Shown: positions 32,883 to 42,581, numbered from the stretch's first letter. The stretch: 64,000 nt of DNA from Phascolarctobacterium_A succinatutens_B (GCF_958453765.1 NZ_CAUDZA010000008.1:10218-74217), one strand, 5' to 3'. Notes: a model not told the origin generated them from the sequence alone. A program made the numbers and translations.

Positions 32883-34762
32883 TCTTCCTGCTCCTTTCGG
32901 CGCTTCAGCTCCAACGCAATCATCAGCACGCTGATATCAGCCGGTGATACACCGCTGATACGCGATGCCTGACCGATATTCGCCGGACGTACCTTGTCCA
33001 GCTTTTCAGCGGCCTCGCTGGAAAGCTCCTTAATCGCACGATAATCTATATCATCAGGCAGGCGCTTGTTTTCCAGCTTCATAAAGCGCTCAACCTCCTG
33101 ACGCTGTTTCGTAATATAGCCCTCATACTTGGCGAAAATCTCGGCCTGCTCCGCCACCTGCGGTGCCAGCTCCGGCAAGTCAAATGCCTGCTGCAGCTTG
33201 CTGTAGGTAACCTCCTTGCGGCGCAGCAAATCCAAAAGACTGCTGCCGCTGCGCAGCGGCGCCGTCCCCATAGCCTCTAGCTTGGCATTGTTTTCCGCAT
33301 TGGGAGAAATATTCTGCTTGCCAAGCTCGCTCACGGTGCGCTCCAGCGCACTGCGCTTTTCGGTGAAAATGCCGTAGCGCTTATCATCAACCAGACCGAT
33401 AGCTCTGCCCTTTTCCGTCAGGCGCAAATCCGCATTATCCTGACGCAGCAGCAAGCGATATTCCGCACGCGAGGTCATCATTCTGTAAGGCTCGGAGGTA
33501 CCCTTGGTCACAAGGTCATCAATCAGCACACCGATATAAGCCTCATCACGGCGCAGCACCAGCGGCTCGCGTCCGTTAATCTTCATCATTGCGTTAATAC
33601 CTGCCATCAGACCTTGGGCAGCAGCCTCCTCGTAGCCGCTAGTACCGTTGGACTGACCGGCACTGAACAAGCCGCTGATAGCCTTATGCTCCAGCGACGG
33701 ACGCAGCTGCAGCGGATCAAGGCAATCGTAATCTATGGCATAGCCCGCACGCATCATCTTGCAGTGCTCCAGTCCGGGAATAGTCTGCATAAATTGCAGC
33801 TGAATGTGCGCCGGCAGTGAAGAGCTCATGCCCTGTACATACATTTCATTGGTACTGCGTCCCTCAGGCTCGATAAACAGCTGATGACGCTCCTTATTGG
33901 CAAAGCGCACAATCTTAGATTCGATAGACGGGCAGTAGCGCGGGCCGACACCCTCGATCATGCCGTTATACATACCGGATAAATGCAGATTATCGCGGAT
34001 AATTTTATGCGTAGCCTCATTCGTATAAGTCAGATAGCAGGGAACCTGCTCACGTGTTTTGATATCGCTGATAAAGGAAAAGTTGCGCACCTCCTCATCA
34101 CCGTACTGCGGCTCCATCTTGCTGTAATCCAAGCTGCGGGCATCAATGCGCGCCGGGGTACCGGTCTTGAAGCGCATCAGCTCCACGCCGTTCTCCAGCA
34201 GCGAAGCAGACAGCTTCTGCGCACTGCGCAGACCGTTAGGACCGCATTCATAATTAACCTGACCGTAAACAATACGGCCGCGCAGATAAGTACCGGTAGC
34301 CAGGATAACGCACTTCGCCTCGAAAATCTCGCCGGTTTCAGCCTCTACGCCAACAACCGCACCGTTTTCCACCAGCAGCTTATCAATCATCAGCTGCTTC
34401 AGCTCCAGGTTCTCCTGATCCTCAACAATCTTTTTCATCAGCGTGTGATAAAAAGGCTTATCCTCCTGACCGCGCAGAGCATGTACGGCATAGCCCTTAC
34501 CGGTATTCAAAAGACGCATCTGGATACATGCCAAATCCGCACTTATACCCATCTGACCGCCCAAAGCATCAAGCTCACGCACAAGATGGCCTTTTGCTGG
34601 ACCGCCGATAGACGGATTGCACGGCATCAGCGCCACATTATCCAGCGACAGCGTCGCCAGCAGCGTCTTGCCGCCCAGGCGGGCAGCAGCCAGCGCCGCC
34701 TCCACACCTGCGTGGCCGGCGCCAACGACAATTACATCAAATGTATCTGTAATATAACTCAT
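32879..34762 (-). CDS. mnmG: tRNA uridine-34 5-carboxymethylaminomethyl modification enzyme subunit
   Basis: 627 aa from the ATG at 34762 (AGAGGT eight bases upstream). A 37-residue in-frame extension reaching 34873 lacks conservation and crosses repeat-like sequence. FAD-binding VIVVGAGHAGVEAALA at the N-terminus, the PCNPSIGGPAKG family signature, two catalytic-region cysteine motifs (ECGPNG), and the helical C-terminal domain that binds MnmE. With MnmE it installs the cmnm5 group at U34 of tRNAs. Usually adjacent to mnmE; here the two are separated by 800 bp of repeats. Confidence 0.96.
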   Translation of the reverse strand: MSYITDTFDVIVVGAGHAGVEAALAAARLGGKTLLATLSLDNVALMPCNPSIGGPAKGHLVRELDALGGQMGISADLACIQMRLLNTGKGYAVHALRGQEDKPFYHTLMKKIVEDQENLELKQLMIDKLLVENGAVVGVEAETGEIFEAKCVILATGTYLRGRIVYGQVNYECGPNGLRSAQKLSASLLENGVELMRFKTGTPARIDARSLDYSKMEPQYGDEEVRNFSFISDIKTREQVPCYLTYTNEATHKIIRDNLHLSGMYNGMIEGVGPRYCPSIESKIVRFANKERHQLFIEPEGRSTNEMYVQGMSSSLPAHIQLQFMQTIPGLEHCKMMRAGYAIDYDCLDPLQLRPSLEHKAISGLFSAGQSNGTSGYEEAAAQGLMAGINAMMKINGREPLVLRRDEAYIGVLIDDLVTKGTSEPYRMMTSRAEYRLLLRQDNADLRLTEKGRAIGLVDDKRYGIFTEKRSALERTVSELGKQNISPNAENNAKLEAMGTAPLRSGSSLLDLLRRKEVTYSKLQQAFDLPELAPQVAEQAEIFAKYEGYITKQRQEVERFMKLENKRLPDDIDYRAIKELSSEAAEKLDKVRPANIGQASRISGVSPADISVLMIALELKRRKEQEE

Positions 34763-34849
34763 CTTAATAGACCTCTTAAAAATATATGTATTAGTGAACG
34801 CACAACAAAATTTTTCATTGCAGAGCGATACGTTAATTGCGTCGCCATA

Positions 34850-35014
34850 CGCCCCCCTTCCGCCTCGCTTCACTCGGCACCTTCGCTATACTAAGACCCA
34901 TTTTTCATGTAATGAAAAATGCTGGTCGTGTTATACTCGAAGAGTGCAAGGGGCAGGCAAGAGAGTTCATAGAACACAATTAGCTTAAAGCTCTAACAAG
35001 CAATTAATATATCG
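34850..35014. repeat. Dispersed repeat with a 66-bp insert
   Basis: Shares CCTTCCGCCTCGCT, CTCGGCACCTTC, GGGGCAGGCAAGAG and a 44-bp block (34971-35014) with 35222-35325, offset 311 bp. This copy is interrupted at 34884-34949 by a short element with an inner ATTTTTCAT/ATGAAAAAT palindrome. 35015-35212 shows nothing I recognise. Confidence 0.7.
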
Positions 35015-35221
35015 TGTAAGGAATAGCAATTTTAGCAAATGAGTGTCTGGTACCATAGAAGTGTCGCAACTGTTTGAGCGCTAAGCCAACTACTTTAGCA
35101 TAAATTCTTTGCATAGCGCAAGTTTTGCGGCACTTCGTCCTGGTTCCACACGAAATTTGCGTTGTGCCCTATGGCACGGGAAAATTGCTGCTGACTGGAA
35201 CGATATTTAATTGCGGCGCAC

Positions 35222-35325
35222 AACCCCCTTCCGCCTCGCTACGCTCGGCACCTTCCCCGAGGGGCAGGCAAGAGGGTTAGCAGAACACAATTAGCTTAAA
35301 GCTCTAACAAGCAATTAATATATCG
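35222..35325. repeat. Uninterrupted copy of the 34.9-kb repeat
   Basis: Same blocks as 34850-35014 but reading CCTTCCCCGAGGGGCAGG without an insert. Runs directly into the next repeat family. Confidence 0.7.
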
Positions 35326-35560
35326 CTTACACAACCCTCAGTCATCGCCTACGGCGATGCCAGCTCCCTTGACGCTAAGACTCAGTTTGTCGCAAGCTAT
35401 GCGCCGCGAGAAACTGCTAGTCGTGCTAATGTCGCTTTGCGACGCAGGGAGCATATAAAAGTTCATAGTAATAACCAAAGTTAAAACTTCGCAATAATAT
35501 TATATCTTCCCTGAAAGGGAAGGTGGCTGCGAGCTTCAGCGAGCAGACGGAAGGGTTGCG
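35313..35560. repeat. Dispersed intergenic repeat, copy 2, with a 76-bp insert
   Basis: Matches 6841-7010 on both sides of an insertion at 35371-35446. The insert carries AGTTT/AAACT and GTCGC/GCGAC hairpins, and shares CTAAGACYCA and GCTRGTCGTGYTA with the insert at 34884-34949. Confidence 0.75.
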
Positions 35561-35570
35561 TCGCTTCCCC

Positions 35571-36950
35571 CTACTTACCGATACAGAACCGCTCAAAAAT
35601 CTCATTGATAATCTCATCCTGCACCGTATCACCCGTAATCTCCCCTAACAGGTCAATCGCCGAGCGCACATCAATCACAATACAATCATACGGCAAATAA
35701 TCCTGCGCCGCAGCCTCTGCATCCTGCAGACCAGCCAGCGCCTCACGCAGCAAACGCTCCTGACGCGCATTCTGAATATAAGCACCATCCTCCAGCGTAC
35801 CCTTGCTGCCGTAAACATAGCTCTTCAGCCAAGCAGTAAACGCCTCAATACCAACCAGAGTCTTGGCAGAAAGCGTCATCACCTTATCAGCGCCAAAGCG
35901 CTCTCGCAGCTGCGCCAAATCAACCTGCTGCGGCAAATCGCTCTTATTCACAATCACCACACAGGGCTTGCCGGCCGCAGCCTCTAAAATCGCCTCATCC
36001 TCATCCGTCAGACCCTCGCTGCCGTCAATCACACAGATAACCAGCTCCGAATCCGCCAACAGCTGACGGCTCTTCTCCACACCGATTTTCTCCACAAAAT
36101 CATCGGTAGCACGAATACCCGCCGTATCAGCCAGCACCAACGGCACACCGTCAAGCAGCAGCTGCTCCTCAATAACGTCACGCGTCGTACCGGCATACTG
36201 CGAAACAATAGCACGCTCCTCCCGCAGCAAAGCGTTCAGCAAGCTCGACTTGCCCACGTTCGGACGGCCAACAATAGCTGTACGCAGGCCCTCGCGCAAA
36301 ATCTTGCCCGTATATGCATGCGCCAGCAAATGCTCAATCCCGCTGCAGACAGTGCTCAAACTCTCCTGCACCCTGCCATAGGTAACATCCTCGATATCCT
36401 CCTCCGGATAATCAATCACAGCCTCCAGATTAACAACAATATCCACAAGCTGCTTACGCAAAGTGCGCAGCTCACCTGCCAGCTGTCCCTGCTGCTGACG
36501 CGCAGCCAGCTTCAGGCTCGCCTCACTGCGCGAACGGATAATATCCATAACCGCCTCAGCCTGCGTCAGATCAATCCTGCCGTTTAAAAACGCACGCTTC
36601 GTAAACTCGCCGGCCTCCGCCGGACGCGCACCGGCTACAAAAGTCAGCTGCAAAATCTTCTTCAGCGGCTGTACACCGCCGTGGCACTGGATTTCCACCA
36701 CATCCTCCGCCGTATAGGAACGGGGAGCACGCATATACACCGCCAGCACCTCATCTACAAGGCTGCCGTCCGTATCATAAACATGGCCATAAGCAAGCGT
36801 ATTCACAGGATATGCACCAAGCGCCTTGCCGGAGGCCGCCTTAAACAAGGTCTCACCCACCGCCAACGCCTTTGGTCCGCTAATACGCACAATACCTACA
36901 GCACCTTCTCCAAGAGCCGTAGTAACAGCACTAATCGTATCCTCAGCCAT
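35571..36950 (-). CDS. mnmE: tRNA modification GTPase
   Basis: 459 aa with AAGGAGG six bases before the ATG. The N-terminal folate-binding domain (GAVGIVRISGP) is followed by helical domain and inserted G domain with GRPNVGKSS, DTAG and NKSD. The C-terminus ends in the conserved CIGK whose cysteine is essential in family members. Works with MnmG in cmnm5U34 synthesis. First gene after jag, from which it is separated by a terminator. Confidence 0.97.
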   Translation of the reverse strand: MAEDTISAVTTALGEGAVGIVRISGPKALAVGETLFKAASGKALGAYPVNTLAYGHVYDTDGSLVDEVLAVYMRAPRSYTAEDVVEIQCHGGVQPLKKILQLTFVAGARPAEAGEFTKRAFLNGRIDLTQAEAVMDIIRSRSEASLKLAARQQQGQLAGELRTLRKQLVDIVVNLEAVIDYPEEDIEDVTYGRVQESLSTVCSGIEHLLAHAYTGKILREGLRTAIVGRPNVGKSSLLNALLREERAIVSQYAGTTRDVIEEQLLLDGVPLVLADTAGIRATDDFVEKIGVEKSRQLLADSELVICVIDGSEGLTDEDEAILEAAAGKPCVVIVNKSDLPQQVDLAQLRERFGADKVMTLSAKTLVGIEAFTAWLKSYVYGSKGTLEDGAYIQNARQERLLREALAGLQDAEAAAQDYLPYDCIVIDVRSAIDLLGEITGDTVQDEIINEIFERFCIGK

Positions 36951-36995
36951 ATGACCCTCCTTCTTTTATCTGTACTGCATAAAAAAGCTCAGTAC

Positions 36996-37047
36996 GGAAA
37001 AAAGGCTGCCGCAAATAAGCCTCTGATTAACTTAACGCGACAGCCTT
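36996..37047 (-). terminator. Terminator-like hairpin between jag and mnmE
   Basis: Minus strand AAGGCTGTCGC, 24-base loop, GCGGCAGCCTT, then TTTT. It lies 10 bases beyond the jag stop; the long loop makes it less certain. Confidence 0.6.
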
Positions 37048-37057
37048 GCTTTTTATT

Positions 37058-37981
37058 TTATTTTTTCAGCTCAATAACCACATGACGATAAGGCTCATCG
37101 CCCTCGCTCAGGGTAGTAACACGACGGTCACCCTGTAATGCCATATGGATAATCTTGCGTTCGTGCGGATTCATAGGCTCCAGGGCTACGCGCTCACCAG
37201 TACGTTTAACCTTATCTGCCAGACGTGCTGCCAGACGGTTAAGAGTTTCGATACGGCGGTCGCGGTAATCCTCAACGTCAATGATTACACGCACACGCTC
37301 GTTGCTATTCTTGTTAGCAACAAGATTGGTCAGGTATTGCAAGCTGTCTAAGGTCTGTCCATGCTTGCCGATTAAAATACCCATATCATCACCATGCAGG
37401 CGGAAGGTAACGCTGCCGTCATTTTTGTTGATGAATTTTTCCATAGCAACCTCAATATGCATAGCATTAAAGATTTTCTGCAAAAATTCCTTAGCAGCAG
37501 CAACTGCCTCATCACTTACATTGTATTTACGCGGTTCGCGGTTCTGACGTTCGCGACGCTCGCTCTTTAAAGCATTCAGCGCTGCGATAGCATCATCAAC
37601 TGCATCATCCTTAGCATCTGCAGCCTTCTTCTTGAAATCCTCGGCAGCTACAGCTGCATCGGCCTTCACAGCATCAGCCTTTTTGGCCAAAGCACCGGCA
37701 GCTACGGTTGCAGCCACCTTTACTGCAGCTACAGCGTCGGCAGCAGCCTCGCTGACGGTTTTTTCAGCAGCGGGTGCAGCTTCGGCAGTTTTTTCTGCCT
37801 CTGCTTCTGCAGGTTTAACGCTTACGCGTACACGGGCATCCTTACGGCCAAAGCCTAAAAAGCCCTTTTTTGCTTCCTCTAATACTTCAACAACAGCCTG
37901 GTCGGCAGTAACATTCAGTTCTGCCAAAGCTGCTGCAACAGCTTCGTCCACGCTCTTACCGGTCTTCTCAACAAAAGCCAT
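37058..37981 (-). CDS. jag: RNA-binding protein Jag/KhpB
   Basis: 307 aa from the ATG at 37981, nine bases after AGGAG (an in-frame TTG nine bases earlier overlaps that site). Jag_N domain about 1-52 (GKSVDEAV, GFLGFGRKDARV). Next comes an Ala/Lys/Asp-rich linker at about 55-145 of low complexity. A KH domain (about 160-235; ILIGKHGQTLDSLQYL) and an R3H domain (about 240-307; MNPHERKIIHMAL, HVVIEL) follow. Partner of KhpA in RNA binding affecting cell-wall elongation and division in Firmicutes. The linker is much longer than in Bacillus. Lies after yidC as usual. Confidence 0.93.
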   Translation of the reverse strand: MAFVEKTGKSVDEAVAAALAELNVTADQAVVEVLEEAKKGFLGFGRKDARVRVSVKPAEAEAEKTAEAAPAAEKTVSEAAADAVAAVKVAATVAAGALAKKADAVKADAAVAAEDFKKKAADAKDDAVDDAIAALNALKSERRERQNREPRKYNVSDEAVAAAKEFLQKIFNAMHIEVAMEKFINKNDGSVTFRLHGDDMGILIGKHGQTLDSLQYLTNLVANKNSNERVRVIIDVEDYRDRRIETLNRLAARLADKVKRTGERVALEPMNPHERKIIHMALQGDRRVTTLSEGDEPYRHVVIELKK

Positions 37982-38009
37982 CTTTACCAACTCCTATACG
38001 CTTACACGC

Positions 38010-38654
38010 TTATTTAGCAGCAGCTCTGTTCATAATAGACTGCTGTGCAATCTGCATAATATTCATAACAACCCAGTACAGTACCAGACCTGCCGGGAAG
38101 GTCAAGCTGATATAACCGATGAACAGAGGCATGAAGTACATCATCATCTTGTTCTGTGCACCGCCGCCGTTTGCCGGCATAGTCTGCTTGGTCTGAATAA
38201 AAGTAGTTAATGCGGAAAGCACCGGCAGAACATAGGTCGGGTCTGCCTTGGAAATATCAGCCAGCCACAAAAAGCTGGTAACGATTTCCGGATGTGCTGC
38301 ATAGTTGTAGTCACGGATACCGTAGAAAATACCAATCATAATCGGCATCTGGATGAGCAGCGGCAGACAGCCTGCCAGCGGATTAACGCCTTCGCTCTTA
38401 TATAAATTAGCCAGCTCCATATTCAGGCGCTGTTTATCATCCTTATATTTTTCCTGTAAAGCCTTCATTTTCGGCTGAATTTCCATCATAGCCTTAGTTG
38501 ACTGAATCTGCTTTTGAGTCAGCGGATACATAATCAGCTTAATAATAATGGTCATTAACACAATAGCCAGGCCAAGGTTCGGTATACCGACGCTCTCAGT
38601 AAAATTGTAGAGCACAGTTAACACCTGTTGTACGATATTAGCGAGAAAATCCAA
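38010..38654 (-). CDS. yidC: Membrane protein insertase, YidC/Oxa1 family
   Basis: 214 aa from a TTG start seven bases after AAGGAG. Short Firmicute-type form with about five membrane helices and no large periplasmic domain. Core segments: IIIKLIMYPLTQKQ, the coiled cytoplasmic loop EIQPKMKALQEKY, and VNPLAGCLPLLIQMPI. The groove residue that is usually Arg is Lys39 here. No lipobox is seen at the N-terminus, unlike SpoIIIJ. Inserts small membrane proteins alone or with SecYEG. Confidence 0.92.
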   Translation of the reverse strand: MDFLANIVQQVLTVLYNFTESVGIPNLGLAIVLMTIIIKLIMYPLTQKQIQSTKAMMEIQPKMKALQEKYKDDKQRLNMELANLYKSEGVNPLAGCLPLLIQMPIMIGIFYGIRDYNYAAHPEIVTSFLWLADISKADPTYVLPVLSALTTFIQTKQTMPANGGGAQNKMMMYFMPLFIGYISLTFPAGLVLYWVVMNIMQIAQQSIMNRAAAK

Positions 38655-38699
38655 GATATCACTCCTTAAAAAACAAAGTGTTATAGCTTAATAGTATGC

Positions 38700-38909
38700 T
38701 TATGGCACAGGGTCATAACCGCCCGGATGAAAAGGATGACATTTTGCGATACGCTTAATCGCCAGCCACGTTCCCTTCACAGGACCCTTCTTCTGAATCG
38801 CTTCAATAGCATACGCTGAACATGTAGGATAAAACCTGCAGGTCGGCGGTTTCAGCGGTGATATAAAAATCTGGTAGAATCTTATACACAAAATCAGTAA
38901 CCTGCTCAT
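38700..38909 (-). CDS. yidD: Membrane protein insertion efficiency factor
   Basis: 69 aa, complete. Family pattern ISPLKPPTCRFYPTCSAYAIEAI with its conserved cysteines, and the C-terminal CHPFHPGGYDPVP. Attached to the inner face of the membrane; assists YidC. Fifteen bases after rnpA. Confidence 0.95.
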   Translation of the reverse strand: MSRLLILCIRFYQIFISPLKPPTCRFYPTCSAYAIEAIQKKGPVKGTWLAIKRIAKCHPFHPGGYDPVP

Positions 38910-38924
38910 AGCCTTCTATCCTTA

Positions 38925-39281
38925 TTACTGCAGCAGAGCTGCTCTTTTTGCCAGTCTTAAAAATACACGCTCAAAAGTCTTGTAATCAGCCTTTGTCAGC
39001 TTCTTTCGAGCTACCCAGACTATATGGTAACCCTTTTTGAGTTCTGCCTTATGCATGCGGAATACTTCACGCATCAGACGCTTGACACGGTTGCGCACCA
39101 CAGCACAGCCCAATTTCTTGCCTACCGCCAGACCGATTTTTATATCTTCGCCCTGATCCGGGAGAATATAAAAAACCGACATAGCATCGACAACAGTGCG
39201 TCCCTTTACATAGACAATCTGAAAGCTTTTCTTCGATTTAAGTCGATTTAATTTTTTTAAAGTAAACTTTTTCTTTTGCAT
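38925..39281 (-). CDS. rnpA: Ribonuclease P protein component
   Basis: 118 aa from the ATG at 39281. A start seven codons earlier gives no benefit in the family and has no ribosome-binding site. Signature RNRVKRLMREVFR after a KIGLAVGKKLG strand. Basic; it binds the RNase P RNA and the 5' leader of pre-tRNA. Follows rpmH, separated by a hairpin that may lower its expression relative to the ribosomal protein. Confidence 0.95.
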   Translation of the reverse strand: MQKKKFTLKKLNRLKSKKSFQIVYVKGRTVVDAMSVFYILPDQGEDIKIGLAVGKKLGCAVVRNRVKRLMREVFRMHKAELKKGYHIVWVARKKLTKADYKTFERVFLRLAKRAALLQ

Positions 39282-39303
39282 CAAATGCACACCTGCCCGC
39301 ATG

Positions 39304-39337
39304 GAAAAAATAGGCCACTTGCGCGGCCTATTTTATA
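39304..39337 (-). terminator. Attenuating hairpin between rpmH and rnpA
   Basis: Minus strand AAAATAGGCC, eight-base loop, GGCCTATTTTTT. Between rpmH stop and rnpA start, so probably partial termination. Confidence 0.65.
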
Positions 39338-39340
39338 ATG

Positions 39341-39475
39341 TTATGCAGACAATTTCTTTCTGCCTCTAGCACGTCTTCTTTTGAGAACTTGACGACCGCC
39401 CAAAGTTTTCATTCTTTCTCTGAAACCATGAGTTCTTTTTCTTCTGAGATTGTTAGGTTGAAAAGTACGCTTCAT
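39341..39475 (-). CDS. rpmH: 50S ribosomal protein L34
   Basis: 44 aa, complete: starts MKRTFQPNNLRRRKRTHGF and ends RGRKKLSA, with most residues basic. GGAGGG before the ATG. First gene of the leftward rpmH-rnpA-yidD-yidC-jag unit flanking the origin. Confidence 0.96.
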   Translation of the reverse strand: MKRTFQPNNLRRKRTHGFRERMKTLGGRQVLKRRRARGRKKLSA

Positions 39476-39830
39476 TCAGTATTCCCTCCTTATCCACCGC
39501 AAAATTTTATCAATTTCTAATTTATGTGAATATTGATAGCTGTTATTTGCTCTACCAACGCAGTAACAATGCGCCTTCATCAGCACGTACTGCACCACGC
39601 AAGGTATTACTAACTTATTATATGGGAAAATAAAAACTTCGTCAAGTAAAAACAGCCATTTTTCTGCCATCTCAGAAATTTTTCTTGAAAATTTGCGAAG
39701 TTATCCACAGTCTGATAAAATATATGTGTATATCTAGCTTCACTTAAACCGGCGCTTACACCGCCCTTCCGCGGGCAATGCAGGCTGTCGTTTTTATTTT
39801 TCTAAAATCAGCGAGAAAGGATGTATCTAT
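39476..39830. promoter_or_regulatory. Divergent rpmH/dnaA promoter region, left part of oriC
   Basis: AT-rich spacer with DnaA-box sequences TTATCCACC (39490-39498) and TTATCCACA (39701-39709). No gene. In Firmicutes this spacer is the upstream half of a bipartite origin and the site of DnaA autoregulation. Confidence 0.6.
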
Positions 39831-41210
39831 ATGAATTCCTATGATTTAGCGGAAATCTGGGTCAGATGTAAGGACAAATTAAAGGAATCCTTTAATGAAA
39901 AAGTCTTTAATGTCTGGATTAAGCCGATTATGCCGTTAGAGGTGACAGATACCTACTATAAAGTAGCTGTCAAAAACGACTTCTTTAAAACAATGCTGGA
40001 GGAAAACTACGCTCAGGTTATCGAGGGTGTCCTGGCCGGCATTATGAGCAAAAATATTAAGCTCATCATCGAAACCATGGACAACGGCAGCAGCGGATCG
40101 GAAGCAGCTGAAGAAATGCCGGCTGTACCTGCCAAGCGCGAACAACAGCAGCTGTTTAATGAAAACACCTCTGTGCAGCAGCCCGATGAAAGCAACCTGA
40201 ACCCCAAATACGTTTTTGAAACCTTCGTTATCGGCAACTCCAACCGCTTCGCCCATGCGGCAGCGCAGGCAGTAGCCAATGACCCGGCACACGCCTACAA
40301 CCCGCTTTTCCTGTACGGCGGCGTTGGTCTGGGCAAAACACACTTAATGCACGCTATCGGCAACCGCATTAAGCAAAACAACCCCAGCATGAAGGTACTC
40401 TACACCTCCAGTGAAAAATTCACCAATGAAATCATCAATTCCATCCAGAACAAAACTACTGAGGCCTTCCGCCAGAAATACCGCAATATTGACTGCCTGA
40501 TTATCGACGATATCCAGTTTCTGAAGGGCAAGGAGCAGACGCAGGTAGAATTCTTCCATACATTTAATGCACTGAAGGATGCCGATAAACAGATCATCAT
40601 CTCCAGTGACCGTCCTCCGCGCGAAATCGAAACCTTAGAGGACCGCCTGCGTTCCCGTTTTGATCAGGGCCTCACAGCAGATATCCAAACTCCGGACCTG
40701 GAAACACGTATGGCTATCCTGCGTACCAAGGCCGCATCGGACAATATAGTCCTGCCGACCGAGGTCATCACCCTGCTGGCCACCAACATCGCCACCAACA
40801 TCCGTGAAATTGAGGGCGCCTACAATAAAATAGTAGCATACACCTCCCTCATGCACATGCCCATTACCGTAGAAACCGCACAAAAGGTTCTTTCCGACAT
40901 GGGCAACGATATCAAAACAAGAACCATCACATACGAAGGCATCATCAAGGTTGTCGCCGATCACTACAATGTTAAGCAGGACGAGCTGTTCAACAAAAAG
41001 CGTACCCAGAACATTGCCTTCCCGCGTCAGGTAGCTATGTATCTTTGCCGTGAGCTGGCAGATTTATCCTATCCGCGTATCGGCGAGCTCTTCGGAGGAC
41101 GTGACCACACGACCGTTATCCATGCTTACGAAAAAATAAGTAACTTCAAAAACAGTAACCTCGCCTTCCAAAACGAGCTGCAGGAAATCATCGAAATCCT
41201 GCGGCAATAA
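39831..41210 (+). CDS. dnaA: Chromosomal replication initiator protein
   Basis: 459 aa. Domain I at about 1-85, a short flexible domain II (about 86-120), then the AAA+ domain with Walker A GGVGLGKT (163-170), Walker B LIIDD (Asp226, Asp227) and an arginine finger region. Domain IV ends with the DnaA-box reader GRDHTTVIHAYEKI. Binds DnaA boxes and opens oriC. The ATG follows AAAGGA seven to eight bases upstream. Confidence 0.98.
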   Translation: MNSYDLAEIWVRCKDKLKESFNEKVFNVWIKPIMPLEVTDTYYKVAVKNDFFKTMLEENYAQVIEGVLAGIMSKNIKLIIETMDNGSSGSEAAEEMPAVPAKREQQQLFNENTSVQQPDESNLNPKYVFETFVIGNSNRFAHAAAQAVANDPAHAYNPLFLYGGVGLGKTHLMHAIGNRIKQNNPSMKVLYTSSEKFTNEIINSIQNKTTEAFRQKYRNIDCLIIDDIQFLKGKEQTQVEFFHTFNALKDADKQIIISSDRPPREIETLEDRLRSRFDQGLTADIQTPDLETRMAILRTKAASDNIVLPTEVITLLATNIATNIREIEGAYNKIVAYTSLMHMPITVETAQKVLSDMGNDIKTRTITYEGIIKVVADHYNVKQDELFNKKRTQNIAFPRQVAMYLCRELADLSYPRIGELFGGRDHTTVIHAYEKISNFKNSNLAFQNELQEIIEILRQ

Positions 41211-41471
41211 CAGTTAAAAAGTTATCCACAAAAACTGTTGATAACTCACCCTCAAGCTGTGTATAACTTTTAGGCATAAGTTGATAAAATTTCAGCCTGT
41301 AGATTGTGTGTATATTATTTCCCGGTTATCAACAACCTTATATACATGGGAAATAATACATCACAGCTAAGCTCAAAGCACTTTTCCCCACAACTAACAG
41401 GCCCTACTACTACGTCGACTACTTTTTATATATTATAACAGTATTAAAAAACCAAGGAGGACTGTGAACAA
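41211..41471. other. Origin of replication, dnaA-dnaN spacer
   Basis: Four 9-mer DnaA boxes: TTATCCACA at 41222-41230, TTATCAACA on the minus strand at 41236-41244, TTATACACA on the minus strand at 41258-41266, and TTATCAACA at 41326-41334. An AT-rich stretch follows (41420-41455) that could be the unwinding element. The shift in gene orientation around dnaA supports the call. Confidence 0.85.
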
Positions 41472-42581
41472 ATGATAATTTCCTGTAATACCAACAGCTT
41501 AAATAAAGCAATTCAGACAGTTCAAAGAGCAATTATTTCCAAGCCAAGCACACCTATCTTTTCCGGTATCCATGTTATTGCAACAGATAATAAGCTGGAA
41601 ATACAGGCTATGGATTTAAACATGGCTATTTCCTGCACCATTGATGCAGAAATTAGCGAACCGGGGGAAATAGTTGTTTCTGCAAAGCATTTTGCCGACC
41701 TTATCCGTAAATTACCTGCTGAAAGCCTGACCATCAGCAAAAATGAAGAAAAGCACTCTATCAAGGTAAGCTCCGGAAAATCCGAATATCAGCTCTTCTT
41801 AATGAATGAAGATGATTATCCTAAATTTCCCACCTTTGATGCAGACAGAACCATTGCTCTTGATGACAGCATGATTAAAGAGCTGATTAAAAAGACTATC
41901 TTCTCCTGCTCTACCGATGAAGCAAGACCTCTGTTCACCGGTATTCTGGTAGAAGCTAAAGACGGCAAAATTACCTTCGTCGGCACCAATACCCATCGTC
42001 TGGCTATCAAATCTCTGCCCTATGAGGGAAATGAAGAGCTCAGCATGATTATTCCGTCCAAGGTTCTGGGCGAAATTTCCCGTAACCTTACAGGTGAAGT
42101 ACAGCAGCAGGTACTTATTTCCCTGCTCAATAATCAGATTATGGTTGTTATCGATAATATAGTTATTGTTTCCCGTCTGATTGAAGGTCAATTCCCTGAT
42201 TATCGCCGTGTTATTCCGCCGAAATTCGCTCTGACCAGCAAGGTAAACATCAAAGAGCTTGCCGGCGCTGTTGAGCGTGTAGCTCTCTTTTCTACAGACG
42301 GTGATTACAGTATCATCAAAATGAGCGTAGCTGCCGATGAAATTACTATTACCAGCAGCAGCCCGGATGTCGGTACCGGCCTGGAGGTTGTTTCCTGCCA
42401 GACTGTCGGTGACCCGCTGAATGTTGCCTTTAACGCAAAATATATTCTGGATATCCTGAAGAACCTGGAAGCAGAGGAAGCTGTTTTGTCCATGAATACC
42501 TCTCTCAGCCCGGTATGCGTTACCTGTGCCGATGAACCGGATTACACCTACATCGTGACACCGGTACGTGTTGTTTTCTAA
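41472..42581 (+). CDS. dnaN: DNA polymerase III beta sliding clamp
   Basis: 369 aa, three clamp domains. Starts MIISCNTNSLNKAIQTV, contains the SSDEARPLF-like CSTDEARPLFTG and GTNTHRLA motifs, and ends YTYIVTPVRV with the peptide-binding C-terminus. Dimer encircles DNA and tethers polymerase. AAGGAGG lies 11 bases before the ATG, a slightly long spacing. Confidence 0.97.
   Translation: MIISCNTNSLNKAIQTVQRAIISKPSTPIFSGIHVIATDNKLEIQAMDLNMAISCTIDAEISEPGEIVVSAKHFADLIRKLPAESLTISKNEEKHSIKVSSGKSEYQLFLMNEDDYPKFPTFDADRTIALDDSMIKELIKKTIFSCSTDEARPLFTGILVEAKDGKITFVGTNTHRLAIKSLPYEGNEELSMIIPSKVLGEISRNLTGEVQQQVLISLLNNQIMVVIDNIVIVSRLIEGQFPDYRRVIPPKFALTSKVNIKELAGAVERVALFSTDGDYSIIKMSVAADEITITSSSPDVGTGLEVVSCQTVGDPLNVAFNAKYILDILKNLEAEEAVLSMNTSLSPVCVTCADEPDYTYIVTPVRVVF

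Noticed and set aside
41316..41330. ATTTCCCGGTTAT in the origin as a Noc-binding site
   Set aside because: Only the left half matches; the right half belongs to a DnaA box.
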